Notes under the pieces: model-generated
What the model was told of the DNA's origin: nothing
What the model saw: the letters and a program-made list of their open reading frames with translations, nothing else
Databases searched by the model: none
In this document: one piece after another, positions 1-9,781 of the stretch
Layout of the letters: the number at the start of each line of letters is the position of its first letter
Position numbering within the stretch: position 1 is the first letter of the stretch
Translations under genes and position numbers: made by a program
Origin: Kosakonia sacchari SP1
GTDB taxonomy: Bacteria; Pseudomonadota; Gammaproteobacteria; Enterobacterales; Enterobacteriaceae
Assembly: GCF_000300455.3 (NCBI RefSeq)
Contig: NZ_CP007215.2
Coordinates: forward strand, 4,836,001-4,900,000
DNA length: 64,000 nucleotides
Reading direction: 5' to 3'

Positions 1-356
1 CGCACGATCCCGACCAAATCGAGCAGGTTTTACTGAATATTGTGCGTAACGCTTTGCAGGCGCTGGGACCGGAAGGGGGTGAAATTATTCTGCGCACCCG
101 TACCGCCTTCCAGCTGACGCTGCACGGCGTGCGTTATCGCCTCGCGGCGAGAATAGATGTGGAAGATAACGGCCCGGGTATTCCGTCGCACCTCCAGGAT
201 ACCTTGTTCTACCCGATGGTGAGCGGACGCGAAGGCGGTACCGGGCTGGGGTTATCTATCGCACGCAGTTTGATTGATCAACATTCTGGCAAAATTGAAT
301 TTACCAGTTGGCCAGGCCATACCGAATTCTCGGTATTTCTGCCTATTCGGAAGTAG
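1..356 (+). CDS. glnL: NtrB/GlnL nitrogen sensor histidine kinase, 3' part
   Basis: This is the C-terminal catalytic domain of the two-component sensor that phosphorylates and dephosphorylates NtrC according to nitrogen status through PII. The frame is open from base 3, so the gene starts upstream of the window. Visible GHKL ATPase motifs are the N box (NIVRNALQA), the G1 box (DNGPGIP) and the G2 box ([10 protein letters not shown]). The TAG stop lies 8 bases before the glnG start, the usual glnALG operon arrangement. Function is assigned from the ATPase motifs and the glnG neighbour; the PAS and phospho-acceptor His regions are outside the window. Confidence 0.95.
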   Translation, partial: HDPDQIEQVLLNIVRNALQALGPEGGEIILRTRTAFQLTLHGVRYRLAARIDVEDNGPGIPSHLQDTLFYPMVSGREGGTGLGLSIARSLIDQHSGKIEFTSWPGHTEFSVFLPIRK

Positions 357-364
357 AGGTGTTT

Positions 365-1774
365 ATGCAACGAGGGATAGTCTGGATCGTTGATGACGAT
401 AGCTCCATCCGTTGGGTGCTGGAACGCGCGCTCACCGGGGCTGGCTTGAGTTGTACAACGTTTGAAAGTGCCAATGAAGTGCTAGATGCACTCACCACCA
501 AAACCCCGGATGTACTGCTTTCGGATATTCGTATGCCAGGGATGGATGGTCTTGCGTTATTGAAACAGATCAAACAGCGCCATCCGATGCTCCCGGTCAT
601 CATTATGACCGCGCATTCCGATCTTGATGCGGCGGTCAGCGCGTATCAACAGGGGGCATTCGATTATCTGCCCAAACCGTTTGATATCGACGAAGCTGTC
701 GCGCTGGTTGAACGCGCTATCAGCCATTATCAGGAACAGCAGCAGCCGCGCAATGTGCAGGCCAGCGGTCCGACGACTGACATTATCGGCGAAGCACCAG
801 CGATGCAGGATGTGTTTCGCATTATCGGTCGCTTGTCGCGCTCGTCGATCAGCGTATTGATTAATGGTGAATCGGGGACCGGTAAAGAACTGGTGGCGCA
901 TGCGCTGCATCGCCACAGCCCGCGCGTGAAAGCGCCGTTTATCGCCCTCAATATGGCGGCTATTCCGAAGGATTTGATTGAATCGGAACTATTTGGTCAC
1001 GAAAAAGGGGCGTTTACTGGCGCGAATACGATTCGTCAGGGACGGTTTGAACAAGCCGATGGCGGGACACTGTTTCTGGACGAAATCGGCGATATGCCGC
1101 TCGATGTACAGACACGTTTGCTGCGCGTGCTGGCCGATGGCCAGTTTTATCGCGTTGGCGGCTATGCGCCGGTGAAGGTCGATGTCCGCATTATCGCCGC
1201 CACGCACCAGAATCTGGAACAGCGCGTTCAGGAGGGCAAATTCCGTGAGGATCTGTTCCACCGCCTGAACGTGATCCGCGTGCATTTGCCGCCGCTGCGC
1301 GAACGCCGGGAAGATATTCCGCGTTTAGCACGCCACTTTTTGCAAGTCGCCGCACGTGAGCTGGGCGTGGAAACGAAGCAACTGCATCCGGAAACCGAAA
1401 CCGCGCTAACGCGTCTGGCATGGCCGGGTAACGTCCGCCAACTGGAAAACACCTGCCGTTGGTTAACGGTTATGGCCGCAGGCCAGGAAGTGTTGATTCA
1501 GGATTTGCCAGGCGAGTTGTTCGAAACCACCGTGCCGGACAGCCCTTCGCAGAGTTTGCCAGACAGTTGGGCAACACTGCTGGCGCAATGGGCGGATCGC
1601 GCATTGCGTTCCGGTCATCAAAATCTGCTTTCTGAAGCGCAACCCGAAATGGAGCGCACATTACTGACCACGGCCCTGCGCCACACGCAGGGCCATAAAC
1701 AGGAAGCGGCGCGGCTGCTCGGATGGGGTCGTAACACCCTGACGCGTAAGTTGAAAGAACTGGGAATGGAGTAG
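365..1774 (+). CDS. glnG: NtrC/GlnG nitrogen response regulator, sigma-54 activator
   Basis: NtrC activates sigma-54 promoters (glnA and other nitrogen-scavenging genes) when phosphorylated by NtrB. The 469-residue protein equals the E. coli length. Residues 1-120 are a receiver domain with the phospho-acceptor Asp54 in DVLLSD. A central AAA+ domain follows, with Walker A GESGTGKE, the sigma-54 contact loop GAFTGA and Walker B GGTLFLDE. The C terminus is a Fis-type helix-turn-helix ([20 protein letters not shown]). ATG at 365 is chosen because it gives the family N terminus [12 protein letters not shown]; an upstream in-frame ATG lies inside glnL. It is co-transcribed with glnL. Confidence 0.98.
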   Translation: MQRGIVWIVDDDSSIRWVLERALTGAGLSCTTFESANEVLDALTTKTPDVLLSDIRMPGMDGLALLKQIKQRHPMLPVIIMTAHSDLDAAVSAYQQGAFDYLPKPFDIDEAVALVERAISHYQEQQQPRNVQASGPTTDIIGEAPAMQDVFRIIGRLSRSSISVLINGESGTGKELVAHALHRHSPRVKAPFIALNMAAIPKDLIESELFGHEKGAFTGANTIRQGRFEQADGGTLFLDEIGDMPLDVQTRLLRVLADGQFYRVGGYAPVKVDVRIIAATHQNLEQRVQEGKFREDLFHRLNVIRVHLPPLRERREDIPRLARHFLQVAARELGVETKQLHPETETALTRLAWPGNVRQLENTCRWLTVMAAGQEVLIQDLPGELFETTVPDSPSQSLPDSWATLLAQWADRALRSGHQNLLSEAQPEMERTLLTTALRHTQGHKQEAARLLGWGRNTLTRKLKELGME

Positions 1775-1884
1775 TGTGCAGGTGAAGTGTAAAGAATGAA
1801 CCACGATCGCAAATTGCCGCTATTTTGCGCTTTACTGTTACCGGCAGTGACGTATGATCTTGCCCGTTCATGGGAGAGGTCATC

Positions 1885-2007
1885 ATGCTGGAATCATTAA
1901 TCAATGTGGTCACTGCAGGCGTAGAAGCAGGCGCGTCGGCAAGCCACACACCGCAAACGGCCATCGCGGCTATTCTGTGTGCCGCGCTGGTTGGGCTGTT
2001 TAGTTAA
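1885..2007 (+). CDS. yshB: YshB small membrane protein (40 aa)
   Basis: This 40-codon ORF begins MLESLINVV and ends AAILCAALVGLFS. The conserved SHTPQTA core is followed by one hydrophobic helix. E. coli YshB (about 36 aa) lies in the same place between glnG and hemN, and the C-terminal half matches well. A GGAGAGG ribosome-binding sequence (1873-1879) precedes the ATG. The middle (GVEAGASAS) is a few residues longer than in E. coli. YshB is known as a small inner-membrane protein; its molecular role is not evident from the sequence. Confidence 0.85.
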   Translation: MLESLINVVTAGVEAGASASHTPQTAIAAILCAALVGLFS

Positions 2008-2022
2008 TCTTCGCGTTATGCT

Positions 2023-2066
2023 GCGCTTATCAGGCCTACAGAACGTATTTTGTAGGCTTGATGCGC
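2023..2066. repeat. REP-like inverted repeat between yshB and hemN
   Basis: Two arms, CGCTTATCAGGCCTACA and TGTAGGCTTGATGCG, face each other across a 10-base loop. The arms resemble the palindromic-unit (REP) consensus of enterobacteria. The element lies between the convergent 3' ends of yshB and hemN, a common REP location, and may act as an mRNA 3'-end stabiliser or bidirectional terminator. Confidence 0.6.
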
Positions 2067-2074
2067 CGTCTTCG

Positions 2075-3448
2075 TTAAATCACTCGTGAAAACTGCTGCA
2101 AACGCGCTTTGCGACGCAGATAAGCATCGAAACACATGCAGATATTGCGGATCAGCAAACGCCCTTTCGCTGTGACTTGCAACCCTTGCTCGCTCATTGC
2201 CACCAGCCCGTCTTCCACCAGCGGCGCCAGCAGGCGCAAATCCTCGGCAAAATAGTCACGGAAGTTAAGATCCCAGGCGCGTTCCACCGCATCGAACTCA
2301 AGGCGGAAGTTACAAATTAGCCCTTTGATCACATCGCGGCGAATACAGTCATCACGGGTTAACGCGATGCCGCGCCACAGCGCATTTCCGCGCTCGTCCA
2401 CTTGCTGATAATAGTGTTTCAGCTCTTTTTGATTTTGCGCGTAACTGTCGCCGATCATGCTAATGGCAGAAACGCCCAACCCCAGCAGATCGCTGTCACC
2501 CTGCGTGGTGTATCCCTGGAAATTACGGTGCAGTACACCTTCACGCTGAGCAATAGCCAGCTCGTCGTCCGGACGGGCAAAGTGATCCATACCAATAAAC
2601 TGATAACCGGAGCCGGTCAGCGAAGCGATGGTTTGCTGCAAAATATCGAGTTTCTGCTGCGCTGTTGGCAAATCAGCGTCTTTGATTTTGCGCTGTGCGG
2701 CGAATAATGTCGGCAAATGCGCATAGTTAAAGACGCTCAGGCGATCCGGGCTCAGCGCCGCCACGCGTTGTAACGTGAAAGCAAAGCTTTCCGGCGTCTG
2801 TTTTGGCAGGCCATAAATCAGGTCAATATTGGTCGAGGTAAAACCAATATCGCGGGCGTGATTGAGCAGCACGAAGATAAACGCTTCATCCTGCTCGCGA
2901 TTGACCAGACGCTGAACCTCTTTGTTGAAATCCTGCACGCCCATACTCAGGCGATTAAAGCCTTCGCTACGCAGATGATCGAGCACATCCAGTTCGATTT
3001 CGCGCGGATCAACTTCGATCGAGATTTCCGCATCAGCATCAAACGCAAAATGACCGCGCAGCAGGCTCATCAGCCGACTGATTTGCGCTTTGTTCAGATA
3101 GGTCGGCGTACCGCCGCCCCAGTGCAACTGGCTGACGTGGCGACCAGAGAATAACGGCGCACGGTGAATAATTTCCTGCTCGAGCGCGTCCAGATACTGA
3201 TCGGCTTTATGCTGCTGGCGGGTGACAATTTTATTGCAGCCGCAGAAGTAGCACAGCTTGTGACAAAACGGGATGTGCACATACAGCGACAGCGGTCGCT
3301 CAGGATAACGCACCACAGCCTGGCGAAAATCGTCTTCGCCGTAAGCGTCGGAAAACTCCAGCGCGGTGGGATATGAGGTGTAACGCGGCCCGGAATAGTT
3401 ATATTTCTGGATCAGGGCCAGATCCCAGTCGATGACTTGCTCAGACAT
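2075..3448 (-). CDS. hemN: Oxygen-independent coproporphyrinogen III dehydrogenase HemN
   Basis: HemN converts coproporphyrinogen III to protoporphyrinogen IX without oxygen, in the cytosol, as a late step of haem synthesis. The 457-residue length equals E. coli HemN. The radical-SAM 4Fe-4S motif is seen as Cys62, Cys66 and Cys69 (FCHKLCYFCGC), followed by the GGGTPTYL SAM-binding stretch. The N terminus MSEQVIDWDLALIQKYN fits the family. The Shine-Dalgarno AAGGAG just upstream is also the last two codons of the possible small ORF at 3452-3625, so translation may be coupled to it. Confidence 0.98.
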   Translation of the reverse strand: MSEQVIDWDLALIQKYNYSGPRYTSYPTALEFSDAYGEDDFRQAVVRYPERPLSLYVHIPFCHKLCYFCGCNKIVTRQQHKADQYLDALEQEIIHRAPLFSGRHVSQLHWGGGTPTYLNKAQISRLMSLLRGHFAFDADAEISIEVDPREIELDVLDHLRSEGFNRLSMGVQDFNKEVQRLVNREQDEAFIFVLLNHARDIGFTSTNIDLIYGLPKQTPESFAFTLQRVAALSPDRLSVFNYAHLPTLFAAQRKIKDADLPTAQQKLDILQQTIASLTGSGYQFIGMDHFARPDDELAIAQREGVLHRNFQGYTTQGDSDLLGLGVSAISMIGDSYAQNQKELKHYYQQVDERGNALWRGIALTRDDCIRRDVIKGLICNFRLEFDAVERAWDLNFRDYFAEDLRLLAPLVEDGLVAMSEQGLQVTAKGRLLIRNICMCFDAYLRRKARLQQFSRVI

Positions 3449-3451
3449 TGT

Positions 3452-3625
3452 TTACTCCTTCCGATGACGCCGCTGGCGGTTCCGGCGGCCCGGCCTGACC
3501 TCGTTTCGGGTCATAAGCCGGTTGCGCAGCCACAGTTTGCGCCGCGACAACCGCTGTAGTTTAACGAATAACCACACCAGATAACATATAACCGGAAGGG
3601 TTATAAGCAGGACAGAAAGCCCCAT
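3452..3625 (-). CDS. Candidate 57-aa single-span basic membrane protein
   Basis: This is an ORF of 57 codons plus stop between yihI and hemN. Residues 2-20 (GLSVLLITLPVICYLVWLF) form one hydrophobic helix; the remaining 37 residues are strongly basic, about 16 Arg/Lys, predicting a cytoplasmic positive tail. It begins 9 bases after the yihI stop without its own Shine-Dalgarno, suggesting reinitiation. Its stop codon overlaps the hemN ribosome-binding site. I do not recognise a family with certainty. Other gammaproteobacteria carry DUF2489 membrane-anchored proteins between yihI and hemN, so this could be a shortened relative. It could also be a chance ORF. Confidence 0.45.
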   Translation of the reverse strand: MGLSVLLITLPVICYLVWLFVKLQRLSRRKLWLRNRLMTRNEVRPGRRNRQRRHRKE

Positions 3626-3634
3626 AGAAAAGGA

Positions 3635-4135
3635 TTAGTTGCCGCCCTTCAGCAGACGCATCATATCTTCTTTGCCTTCTTCTTCCTCTTCTTCGTCATC
3701 ATCGTAAGAGAGGCCGAGTTTCTGCATCAGTTCATCAATGCGATCCAGTTTGGCATCGACCCACGCCTGATCGTCAGCGCTCAGGGTTTCCCCCTCTTCC
3801 AGACGTTCCAGTAGCGCGTCCAGGCGCTCATCCGTTTCCAGCATTTCCAGCTCAGCCTGCGGTGAAAGCATAGGTTTCTCGCTCTTAGGTTTGTGCTGCT
3901 TGTTGACCGGCGTGTCGGTGACACCCAGCGGGATCGGTTTTTTACTGCCAATACGCGGATCTTTTTGTTGTTTACCCCTTCCGGAGCCAGAAGCGCCGTC
4001 ACCACCGTTCGCACGGCTACCTGAAGCATTACCGCGGTGCTTTTTCTCACGCTTACGATCGCGGCCTTCCTGATTTAACTCTTCACGGGTTTTACGGCGC
4101 ACTTTACCGCGCGGATTGGTGGACGGTTTTTTCAT
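3635..4135 (-). CDS. yihI: YihI, GTPase-activating protein for Der
   Basis: YihI stimulates the GTPase Der (EngA) and so tunes 50S ribosome assembly. The 166-residue protein is close to the E. coli length of 169. The N-terminal half is very basic ([24 protein letters not shown]), low in complexity and probably disordered. The C-terminal half has the family helix with [18 protein letters not shown] and an acidic run [13 protein letters not shown]. Its promoter side faces csrC and engB. A possible small ORF and then hemN follow in the same direction. Confidence 0.93.
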   Translation of the reverse strand: MKKPSTNPRGKVRRKTREELNQEGRDRKREKKHRGNASGSRANGGDGASGSGRGKQQKDPRIGSKKPIPLGVTDTPVNKQHKPKSEKPMLSPQAELEMLETDERLDALLERLEEGETLSADDQAWVDAKLDRIDELMQKLGLSYDDDEEEEEEGKEDMMRLLKGGN

Positions 4136-4201
4136 ATGAGTGTTCTTAAGTCGTTTTTCATCAGTATAGAATTGCGGCGGAATCTAGCAGAAAGCAAGCA
4201 A

Positions 4202-4435
4202 AGAAAAAAGGCGACAGTGCAAACTGTCGCCTTTTTTCTTGACCCTTAACCCGTAATGGGTTTTACATTCCGTGTTCGCTATCAACTTGCCCTGTTTATC
4301 CCTTAGCGTAGAACGTTCCCTGTTACGGTTCCTTTTCCTTGTTCAACGTCTTCTGACGTTAGTCTCCGGTCTTCGCCTCCTGGCGCTCCTGACCCCTCAT
4401 TCCGTGAGTTATCCTTCCACAAGCAGCATCCGGCC
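4202..4435 (-). ncRNA. csrC: CsrC regulatory RNA (CsrA antagonist)
   Basis: CsrC titrates the translational regulator CsrA through repeated GGA-containing hairpins. On the minus strand this stretch has about eleven GGA triplets, including GGGTCAGGAGCGCCAGGAGG, which matches E. coli CsrC. It ends in a strong intrinsic terminator (stem 4210-4231, GGCGACAG/CTGTCGCC, then a U run). Position and orientation between yihI and engB are as in E. coli. The 5' end is estimated by alignment from memory to within about 10 bases. In E. coli transcription depends on the BarA/UvrY system. Confidence 0.88.
4210..4231 (-). terminator. Intrinsic terminator of csrC
   Basis: An 8-bp GC-rich stem GGCGACAG/CTGTCGCC with a 6-base loop is followed on the minus strand by CTTTTTTC-type U-rich sequence. 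Flanking A and U runs on both sides would allow it to work in both directions. Confidence 0.85.
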
Positions 4436-4710
4436 TTGGTGGGTTACTTTACCCTTCTGAGCTAAACTGACAAGCAGGAAAAGCGCCAGAACCCGCAGTT
4501 TAAGAAAATTCTATATACATAACCCTTTGATTAAATAACTTTTAGCCATTTTTTAATCTGCAACTTCTCCGAAAGTTCGTATAACGAAAAGGGCAAATAT
4601 CTTACACATCGCGTAGTAATGGCTCACAACAGAGTTTCTGGCGAGAAAAACAGCCTTTTGCGTGGGTTCAGGTATAATCGCCGCATGCTTTGATGATGGA
4701 GACGACCATT

Positions 4711-5340
4711 TTGACTAACTGGAATTATCAACAGACGCACTTTGTCACCAGTGCGCCTGATATTCGCCACTTACCCGCCGATACTGGCATTGAAGTGGCT
4801 TTTGCTGGCCGCTCCAACGCAGGTAAATCGAGCGCACTTAATACCCTGACCCACCAGAAAAACCTGGCGCGGACCTCGAAAACGCCCGGCCGTACGCAGC
4901 TGATCAACTTGTTTGAAGTCGCTGAAGGCAAACGTCTTGTCGACTTGCCGGGTTACGGTTATGCGGAAGTGCCGGAAGAGATGAAACTCAAATGGCAACG
5001 CGCGCTGGGTGAATACCTCGAAAAACGCCAGTGCCTGCAAGGTTTGGTAGTGCTGATGGATATTCGTCATCCGCTGAAAGATCTTGATCAGCAGATGATC
5101 CTGTGGGCAGTCGAGAGCAATCTGCAAGTGCTGGTGCTGCTGACCAAGGCGGATAAACTGGCCAGCGGCGCGCGGAAAGCGCAGCTGAATATGGTGCGTG
5201 AAGCCGTGCTTGCTTTTAACGGCGACATACAGGTGGAAACTTTCTCGTCGCTGAAGAAACAGGGCGTGGACAAGTTACGTGAGAAACTGGATGGCTGGTT
5301 CAATAACCTGCCGCCAGTGGAAGAAGAAACGGGCGAGTAA
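4711..5340 (+). CDS. engB: EngB/YihA ribosome-biogenesis GTPase
   Basis: EngB is an essential TrmE-Era-EngA-EngB family GTPase needed for 50S assembly. From TTG 4711 the protein is 209 aa (E. coli 210). G1 is GRSNAGKS (residues 33-40), G3 is DLPG (78-81), and G4 is TKAD near 148. I chose TTG 4711 because it gives the family N terminus (M)[11 protein letters not shown] and has GGAG nine bases upstream. The ATGs at 4693 and 4696 and the TTG at 4690 are in frame but lack a ribosome-binding site. It is divergent from csrC/yihI. Confidence 0.93.
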   Translation: MTNWNYQQTHFVTSAPDIRHLPADTGIEVAFAGRSNAGKSSALNTLTHQKNLARTSKTPGRTQLINLFEVAEGKRLVDLPGYGYAEVPEEMKLKWQRALGEYLEKRQCLQGLVVLMDIRHPLKDLDQQMILWAVESNLQVLVLLTKADKLASGARKAQLNMVREAVLAFNGDIQVETFSSLKKQGVDKLREKLDGWFNNLPPVEEETGE

Positions 5341-5350
5341 CCTTCATATC

Positions 5351-5376
5351 AAGCGTGGCATTCGCCGCGCTTTTTT
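5351..5376 (+). terminator. Intrinsic terminator after engB
   Basis: The stem AAGCGtGGC/GCCgCGCTT runs straight into six T residues, 10 bases after the engB stop. It separates engB from the converging spf transcript. Confidence 0.8.
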
Positions 5377-5395
5377 CTTTATTTCTTTTGCACAA

Positions 5396-5503
5396 TAAAA
5401 AACGCCCCAGTCATTTCTGACTGGGGCGGCTAAATATTCAGCCAAATCCGATTACGTGAAGTAAAAGGTCTGAAAGATAGAACATCTTACCTCTGTACCC
5501 TAC
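5396..5503 (-). ncRNA. spf: Spot 42 RNA
   Basis: Spot 42 is an Hfq-dependent sRNA that represses catabolic genes (galK and others) and is itself repressed by CRP-cAMP. The minus strand starts GTAGGGTACAGAGGTAAG and ends with the terminator hairpin CGCCCCAGTCA/TGACTGGGGCG plus U run, nearly identical to the 109-nt E. coli RNA. It lies directly downstream of polA in the same direction, the conserved place. The 5' end at 5503 is set by the conserved GUAGGG start. Confidence 0.96.
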
Positions 5504-5651
5504 GCAAATAACTCTACTCTCTTTTTAGATCCGGACAAAGCACTTTTTGTAATTTCTTTTCAATTTTTACATAGGGAATTCTAATGATTGTCACAAAACT
5601 GACGGCTATTTGTTGCTTACTTACAGAAAAAGCCCTTTACCCGCCGTATAC

Positions 5652-8438
5652 TTAGTGCGCTTGATCCCAGTTTTGACCACTTCCGACTTCCACCAGCAAC
5701 GGCACATCCAGTTTGGTGCTGCTCTCCATCAGTTCATGGATCTTTTTCGATACGGCCTCAACATCATCTTTGTGCACTTCAAACACCAGTTCATCGTGCA
5801 CCTGCATGATCAACCGCACGCGCGGTTTCTCGCTTTGCAACCAGCTATCTACAGCGATCATGGCGCGTTTAATGATGTCGGCTGCCGTGCCTTGCATTGG
5901 GGCATTAATCGCCGCACGTTCCGCACCGGCTCGTCTGGCACCATTGCTGGATTTGATGTCCGGCAGGTAAAGACGACGCCCGTCCAGGGTTTCAACATAG
6001 CCACGATCTTTAGCCTGTGCGCGAGTGCGCTCCATATATTCCAGCACACCAGGGTAACGCTCGAAGTAGAGATCCATGTACTTCTGCGACTCTTTACGCG
6101 GGATATTGAGCTGACGCGATAAGCCAAAGGCGCTCATGCCGTAAATCAGCCCAAAGTTGATCGCTTTCGCGCTGCGGCGCTGCTCGTTACTGACGCTTTC
6201 CAGTGGCAAACCAAACACTTCTGCCGCCGTTGCGCGGTGAATGTCTTTACCTTCTGCAAATGCAGATAGCAGACCTTTGTCGCGTGACAGGTGCGCCATA
6301 ATACGCAGCTCAATTTGCGAGTAGTCCGCCGAGACAATGACGTAATCTTTCGGCGCGATAAAGGCCTGGCGGATACGGCGGCCTTCCTCATTACGTACCG
6401 GAATATTTTGCAGGTTCGGATCGGTCGAAGATAAACGGCCCGTTGCCGTCACTGCCTGATGATACGAGGTATGCACACGCCCGGTTTTCGGGTTAATCAT
6501 CAGCGGCAGCTTATCGGTATAGGTCGATTTCAGCTTCGCCAGCCCACGATGTTCGAGAATAACTTTTGGCAGCGGGTAATCCAGCGCGAGCTCTTCGAGC
6601 ACCTCTTCCGACGTCGACGGCGCACCGCCAGGCGTTTTCTTTAACGGCTTAATGCCTTGCTTCTCAAACAAAATGGTTTGCAGCTGCTTGGTTGACGAGA
6701 GATTAAACGGCTCACCCGCAATTTCATGCGCCTTTTTCTCCAGCTCAGCCAGACGCAGCGTCAACTCTTCGGAGTGCTTGTGTAACACGGCGGGATCGAT
6801 ATTGACGCCGTTACGCTCGATACGCGAAATTACCGGCACCAGCGGCATTTCAATGTTCTGGAAGACGTTCAGCGGCCCGGCATTATTTTGCAGCTCCGGC
6901 CACATCTTCAAATGCAGTTGCAGTGTGACATCGGCATCTTCCGCCGCATAACGCCCGGCCTGCTCGAGATCAATCTGATTAAACGTCAGTTGGTTTTTAC
7001 CTTTGCCGGCAATCTCTTCAAAAGTAATGGTTTTGTGCTTCAGCCAGCGCTCGGAGAGGCTGTCCATATCATGACGGCCAGCGACGCTATCCAGCGTGTA
7101 GGATTCCAGCATGGTATCGAAGGCAATGCCGCGCAGTTCAATGCCGTAATTTTCCAGCACACCGCGATCATATTTGAGGTTCTGCCCCACTTTACGGGCA
7201 TTTTCATCTTCCAGCAGCGGTTTCAGTAATTCCAGTACGCGCTCACGCGGGATTTGATCCGGCGCATCAAGATAATCATGCGCAACTGGCACATAAGCCG
7301 CGATACCCGGTTCGGTCGCAAAGGAGAGGCCAACCAGATTGGCGCTGATATTATCGAGGCTGTCGGTTTCAGTATCGAAAGCAAAGAGCGGTGCGCTTTT
7401 CAGTTTGCCGATCCATGTTTGCAACGTCTCTTCATCGAGAATGGTGACGTAATTTTCCGCCGACAGCGCGGCTGCGGGAATATCCGCTTCTGCCTCAATC
7501 TCAATAGTTTCCTGCGGTTTCACCGCCGGTTTACTGCCTTTCGCCTGGAGCCACTTGCCCGCTTCTACATCTGCGCTCCAGCGTTTGAATTCATATTTCT
7601 TAAACAGCTCAAGGAGCGCCTGCGCCGCAGGTTGCTGAACTTCCAGCTGTTCGCAGGTCAGTTCCAGTTCGACATCTGTTTTAATAGTGGCCAGCTGGTA
7701 AGAGAGGTAGGCCACCTCTTTATTCTGCTCTAGTTTTGCCGCCATGGTTTTGGCACCGCGGAAGGTGAGCCCGGCGATTTTATCCGATTCGGCATAGAGC
7801 GTATCCAGGCCACCTAGCCCTTGTAGCAGCGCCTGCGCCGTTTTCTCGCCAACGCCCGGCACCCCAGGAATGTTATCTGAGGAGTCACCCATCAGGGCGA
7901 GGAAATCGATAATTAACGCCGGCGGGACGCCATATTTTGTGACGACTTCATCCGGGCCAAGGATCGTGTTGGTCATGGTATTGATAAGCGTAATATTTGG
8001 CGTCACCAACTGCGCCATATCTTTATCGCCAGTGCTTATCAACACGGGTCGACCCGCTTTTTCGGCTTCACGCGCCAGCGTGCCGATGACATCATCCGCT
8101 TCAACGCCAGAGACCGCCAGTAACGGCAATCCCATCGCTTTTACCATGGTGTGCAGCGGCTCAATTTGCGCACGCAAATCGTCCGGCATTGGCGGGCGAT
8201 GAGATTTGTAATGCTCAAACAGTTCATCACGGAAGGTTTTGCCTTTCGCATCAAACACCACCGCAGCGTGTGTCGGCTGGTATTGCAAAATCAGGCTGCG
8301 CAACATGTTGAGCACGCCGTACATAGCGCCAGTAGGCTCACCGGCACTGTTGGTCAGCGGTGGAAACGCATGATACGCGCGATAAAGGTAAGACGAGCCG
8401 TCAACAAGGATAAGTGGGTTTTCTGGGATCTGAACCAT
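5652..8438 (-). CDS. polA: DNA polymerase I
   Basis: Pol I removes RNA primers and fills gaps during lagging-strand synthesis and repair. The 928 residues match E. coli. In order: a 5' nuclease domain (residues 1-300, with conserved acidic clusters such as [10 protein letters not shown]), a 3'-5' exonuclease domain starting with FDTETDSLD, and a family-A polymerase domain with motif A ([11 protein letters not shown]), motif B ([14 protein letters not shown]) and motif C (QVHDELVF). ATG 8438 gives the standard N terminus [14 protein letters not shown]; an in-frame ATG three codons earlier is less likely. It is followed by spf and preceded by a DnaA box. Confidence 0.99.
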   Translation of the reverse strand: MVQIPENPLILVDGSSYLYRAYHAFPPLTNSAGEPTGAMYGVLNMLRSLILQYQPTHAAVVFDAKGKTFRDELFEHYKSHRPPMPDDLRAQIEPLHTMVKAMGLPLLAVSGVEADDVIGTLAREAEKAGRPVLISTGDKDMAQLVTPNITLINTMTNTILGPDEVVTKYGVPPALIIDFLALMGDSSDNIPGVPGVGEKTAQALLQGLGGLDTLYAESDKIAGLTFRGAKTMAAKLEQNKEVAYLSYQLATIKTDVELELTCEQLEVQQPAAQALLELFKKYEFKRWSADVEAGKWLQAKGSKPAVKPQETIEIEAEADIPAAALSAENYVTILDEETLQTWIGKLKSAPLFAFDTETDSLDNISANLVGLSFATEPGIAAYVPVAHDYLDAPDQIPRERVLELLKPLLEDENARKVGQNLKYDRGVLENYGIELRGIAFDTMLESYTLDSVAGRHDMDSLSERWLKHKTITFEEIAGKGKNQLTFNQIDLEQAGRYAAEDADVTLQLHLKMWPELQNNAGPLNVFQNIEMPLVPVISRIERNGVNIDPAVLHKHSEELTLRLAELEKKAHEIAGEPFNLSSTKQLQTILFEKQGIKPLKKTPGGAPSTSEEVLEELALDYPLPKVILEHRGLAKLKSTYTDKLPLMINPKTGRVHTSYHQAVTATGRLSSTDPNLQNIPVRNEEGRRIRQAFIAPKDYVIVSADYSQIELRIMAHLSRDKGLLSAFAEGKDIHRATAAEVFGLPLESVSNEQRRSAKAINFGLIYGMSAFGLSRQLNIPRKESQKYMDLYFERYPGVLEYMERTRAQAKDRGYVETLDGRRLYLPDIKSSNGARRAGAERAAINAPMQGTAADIIKRAMIAVDSWLQSEKPRVRLIMQVHDELVFEVHKDDVEAVSKKIHELMESSTKLDVPLLVEVGSGQNWDQAH

Positions 8439-8860
8439 GATGTCCATGCCTGTTTATCAAATTATGGTTAAAGGATGCCACAGACAGGGAGAAAACATGA
8501 GTTTTTCGCGGAAAATGCCGAAAAGATTTCGCGATCGTCGGGATCGCTCGCATAAACATCCTGTGGATAAGTTTGTGAATAGTTTTTGTCAGGCTGGACT
8601 TTTGTGCCATTTCGCCGATCGTAGGATTATACAAATTATTTATATTCAATTAGTTATACTATAAAAGCTGATCATTATTGCTATTTGCTGGCAATTTACG
8701 CTGTGTGGATATAAGTAATTTTGATTTGATTTATTGCCAATAATTGCTCAGGTATTACCAGCAAGGTTTAAGCATTCCTGATAACGGTTTTCTGTTAAGA
8801 TCTGCGCCTTGCGCTTGTTTTAGTGTGCTTTTAGCAGCTAACTTTCTGAATAATATAACT
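8439..8860. other. polA-yihG divergent intergenic region with one DnaA box
   Basis: This 422-base AT-rich region between divergent polA and yihG holds no convincing gene. A perfect DnaA box, TGTGGATAA, lies at 8562-8570, about 125 bases upstream of the polA start. An extended -10-like sequence (TGTTAAGAT, about 8799) could serve yihG. The remainder is A/T-rich with several TTATT/AATTA tracts and shows nothing else recognisable. Confidence 0.6.
8562..8570 (-). promoter_or_regulatory. DnaA box upstream of polA
   Basis: TTATCCACA, the consensus high-affinity DnaA site, is found on the minus strand upstream of polA. A role in coupling polA expression to initiation is an inference from its position. 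Confidence 0.55.
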
Positions 8861-9769
8861 ATGTCGAGATTCCTTGCGGTAGCCACTCTAATTTTGAGTG
8901 TCCTGCTAACCATATTGGTTACCATTTTTTGCTCCGTGCCCATTATTATCGCCGGAATGCTCAAGCTGTTAATTCCCCTTCCTGCGGTATGGCGCGCGAT
9001 CTCAACGTTTTGCAATTTTATGATGTATTGCTGGTGCGAAGGGCTTTCATTACTATTGCATCTCAACCCTTATTTAAAATGGGATGTTGAGGGGCTGGAA
9101 GGGCTGGATAAGAAAAACTGGTATTTGCTGATCTGCAATCATCATAGCTGGGCGGATATTGTGGTGTTATGCGTTTTGTTTCGTAAACATATTCCCATGA
9201 ACAAATATTTCCTTAAACAGCAACTGGCGTGGGTACCTTTTATTGGTCTTGCTTGCTGGGCGCTGGATATGCCTTTTATGCGCCGTTACTCCAGAAGTTA
9301 TTTGCTTCGCCACCCTGAGCGTCGGGGTAAAGATGTCGAAACCACGCGCCGTTCATGCGAGAAATTTCGCTTTCACCCAACCACCATTGTGAACTTTGTT
9401 GAAGGCTCACGCTTTACGGAAGAAAAGCGCCAGCAGACACGCTCTTCTTTCAAAAACCTGCTGTCGCCAAAAGCAGCAGGTGTTGCCATGGCGCTGAATG
9501 TATTGGGTAAACAGTTCGATAAATTGCTTGATGTTACGCTCTGTTACCCGGAAAACGACCGGACGCCATTCTTTGATATGCTCAGCGGTAAGCTGACGCG
9601 TATTGTCGTGCGAGTCAATTTATTGCCGGTGGATGAAGCGTTACATGGAGACTACGTTAACGATAAGAATTTTAAACGGAGTTTCCAGCAGTGGCTGAAT
9701 AAACTGTGGCTTGGGAAAGACGAACTGATTGATACCATCAAAGCAGAATACAAAAACGCCGGTCAGTGA
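8861..9769 (+). CDS. yihG: YihG, 1-acyl-sn-glycerol-3-phosphate acyltransferase
   Basis: YihG is a PlsC-like inner-membrane acyltransferase that makes phosphatidic acid from lysophosphatidic acid. From ATG 8861 it is 302 aa (E. coli 310). An N-terminal hydrophobic segment (about 5-30) precedes the acyltransferase motif NHHSWAD (HX4D), and EGSRF is the second conserved block. An in-frame GTG at 8825 would give 314 aa and an N terminus aligning better with E. coli (ANFLNN). Neither start has a good ribosome-binding site, so the start is uncertain. It converges on dsbA across a shared terminator. Confidence 0.93.
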   Translation: MSRFLAVATLILSVLLTILVTIFCSVPIIIAGMLKLLIPLPAVWRAISTFCNFMMYCWCEGLSLLLHLNPYLKWDVEGLEGLDKKNWYLLICNHHSWADIVVLCVLFRKHIPMNKYFLKQQLAWVPFIGLACWALDMPFMRRYSRSYLLRHPERRGKDVETTRRSCEKFRFHPTTIVNFVEGSRFTEEKRQQTRSSFKNLLSPKAAGVAMALNVLGKQFDKLLDVTLCYPENDRTPFFDMLSGKLTRIVVRVNLLPVDEALHGDYVNDKNFKRSFQQWLNKLWLGKDELIDTIKAEYKNAGQ

Positions 9770-9777
9770 CCGGCGTT
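9755..9777. terminator. Bidirectional terminator between yihG and dsbA
   Basis: A perfect inverted repeat AACGCCGGTCA/TGACCGGCGTT includes the yihG stop codon and is followed by ATTTTTATTTC on the plus strand. On the other strand an A-rich tract becomes a U run after the dsbA end. Confidence 0.85.
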
Positions 9778-9781
9778 ATTT

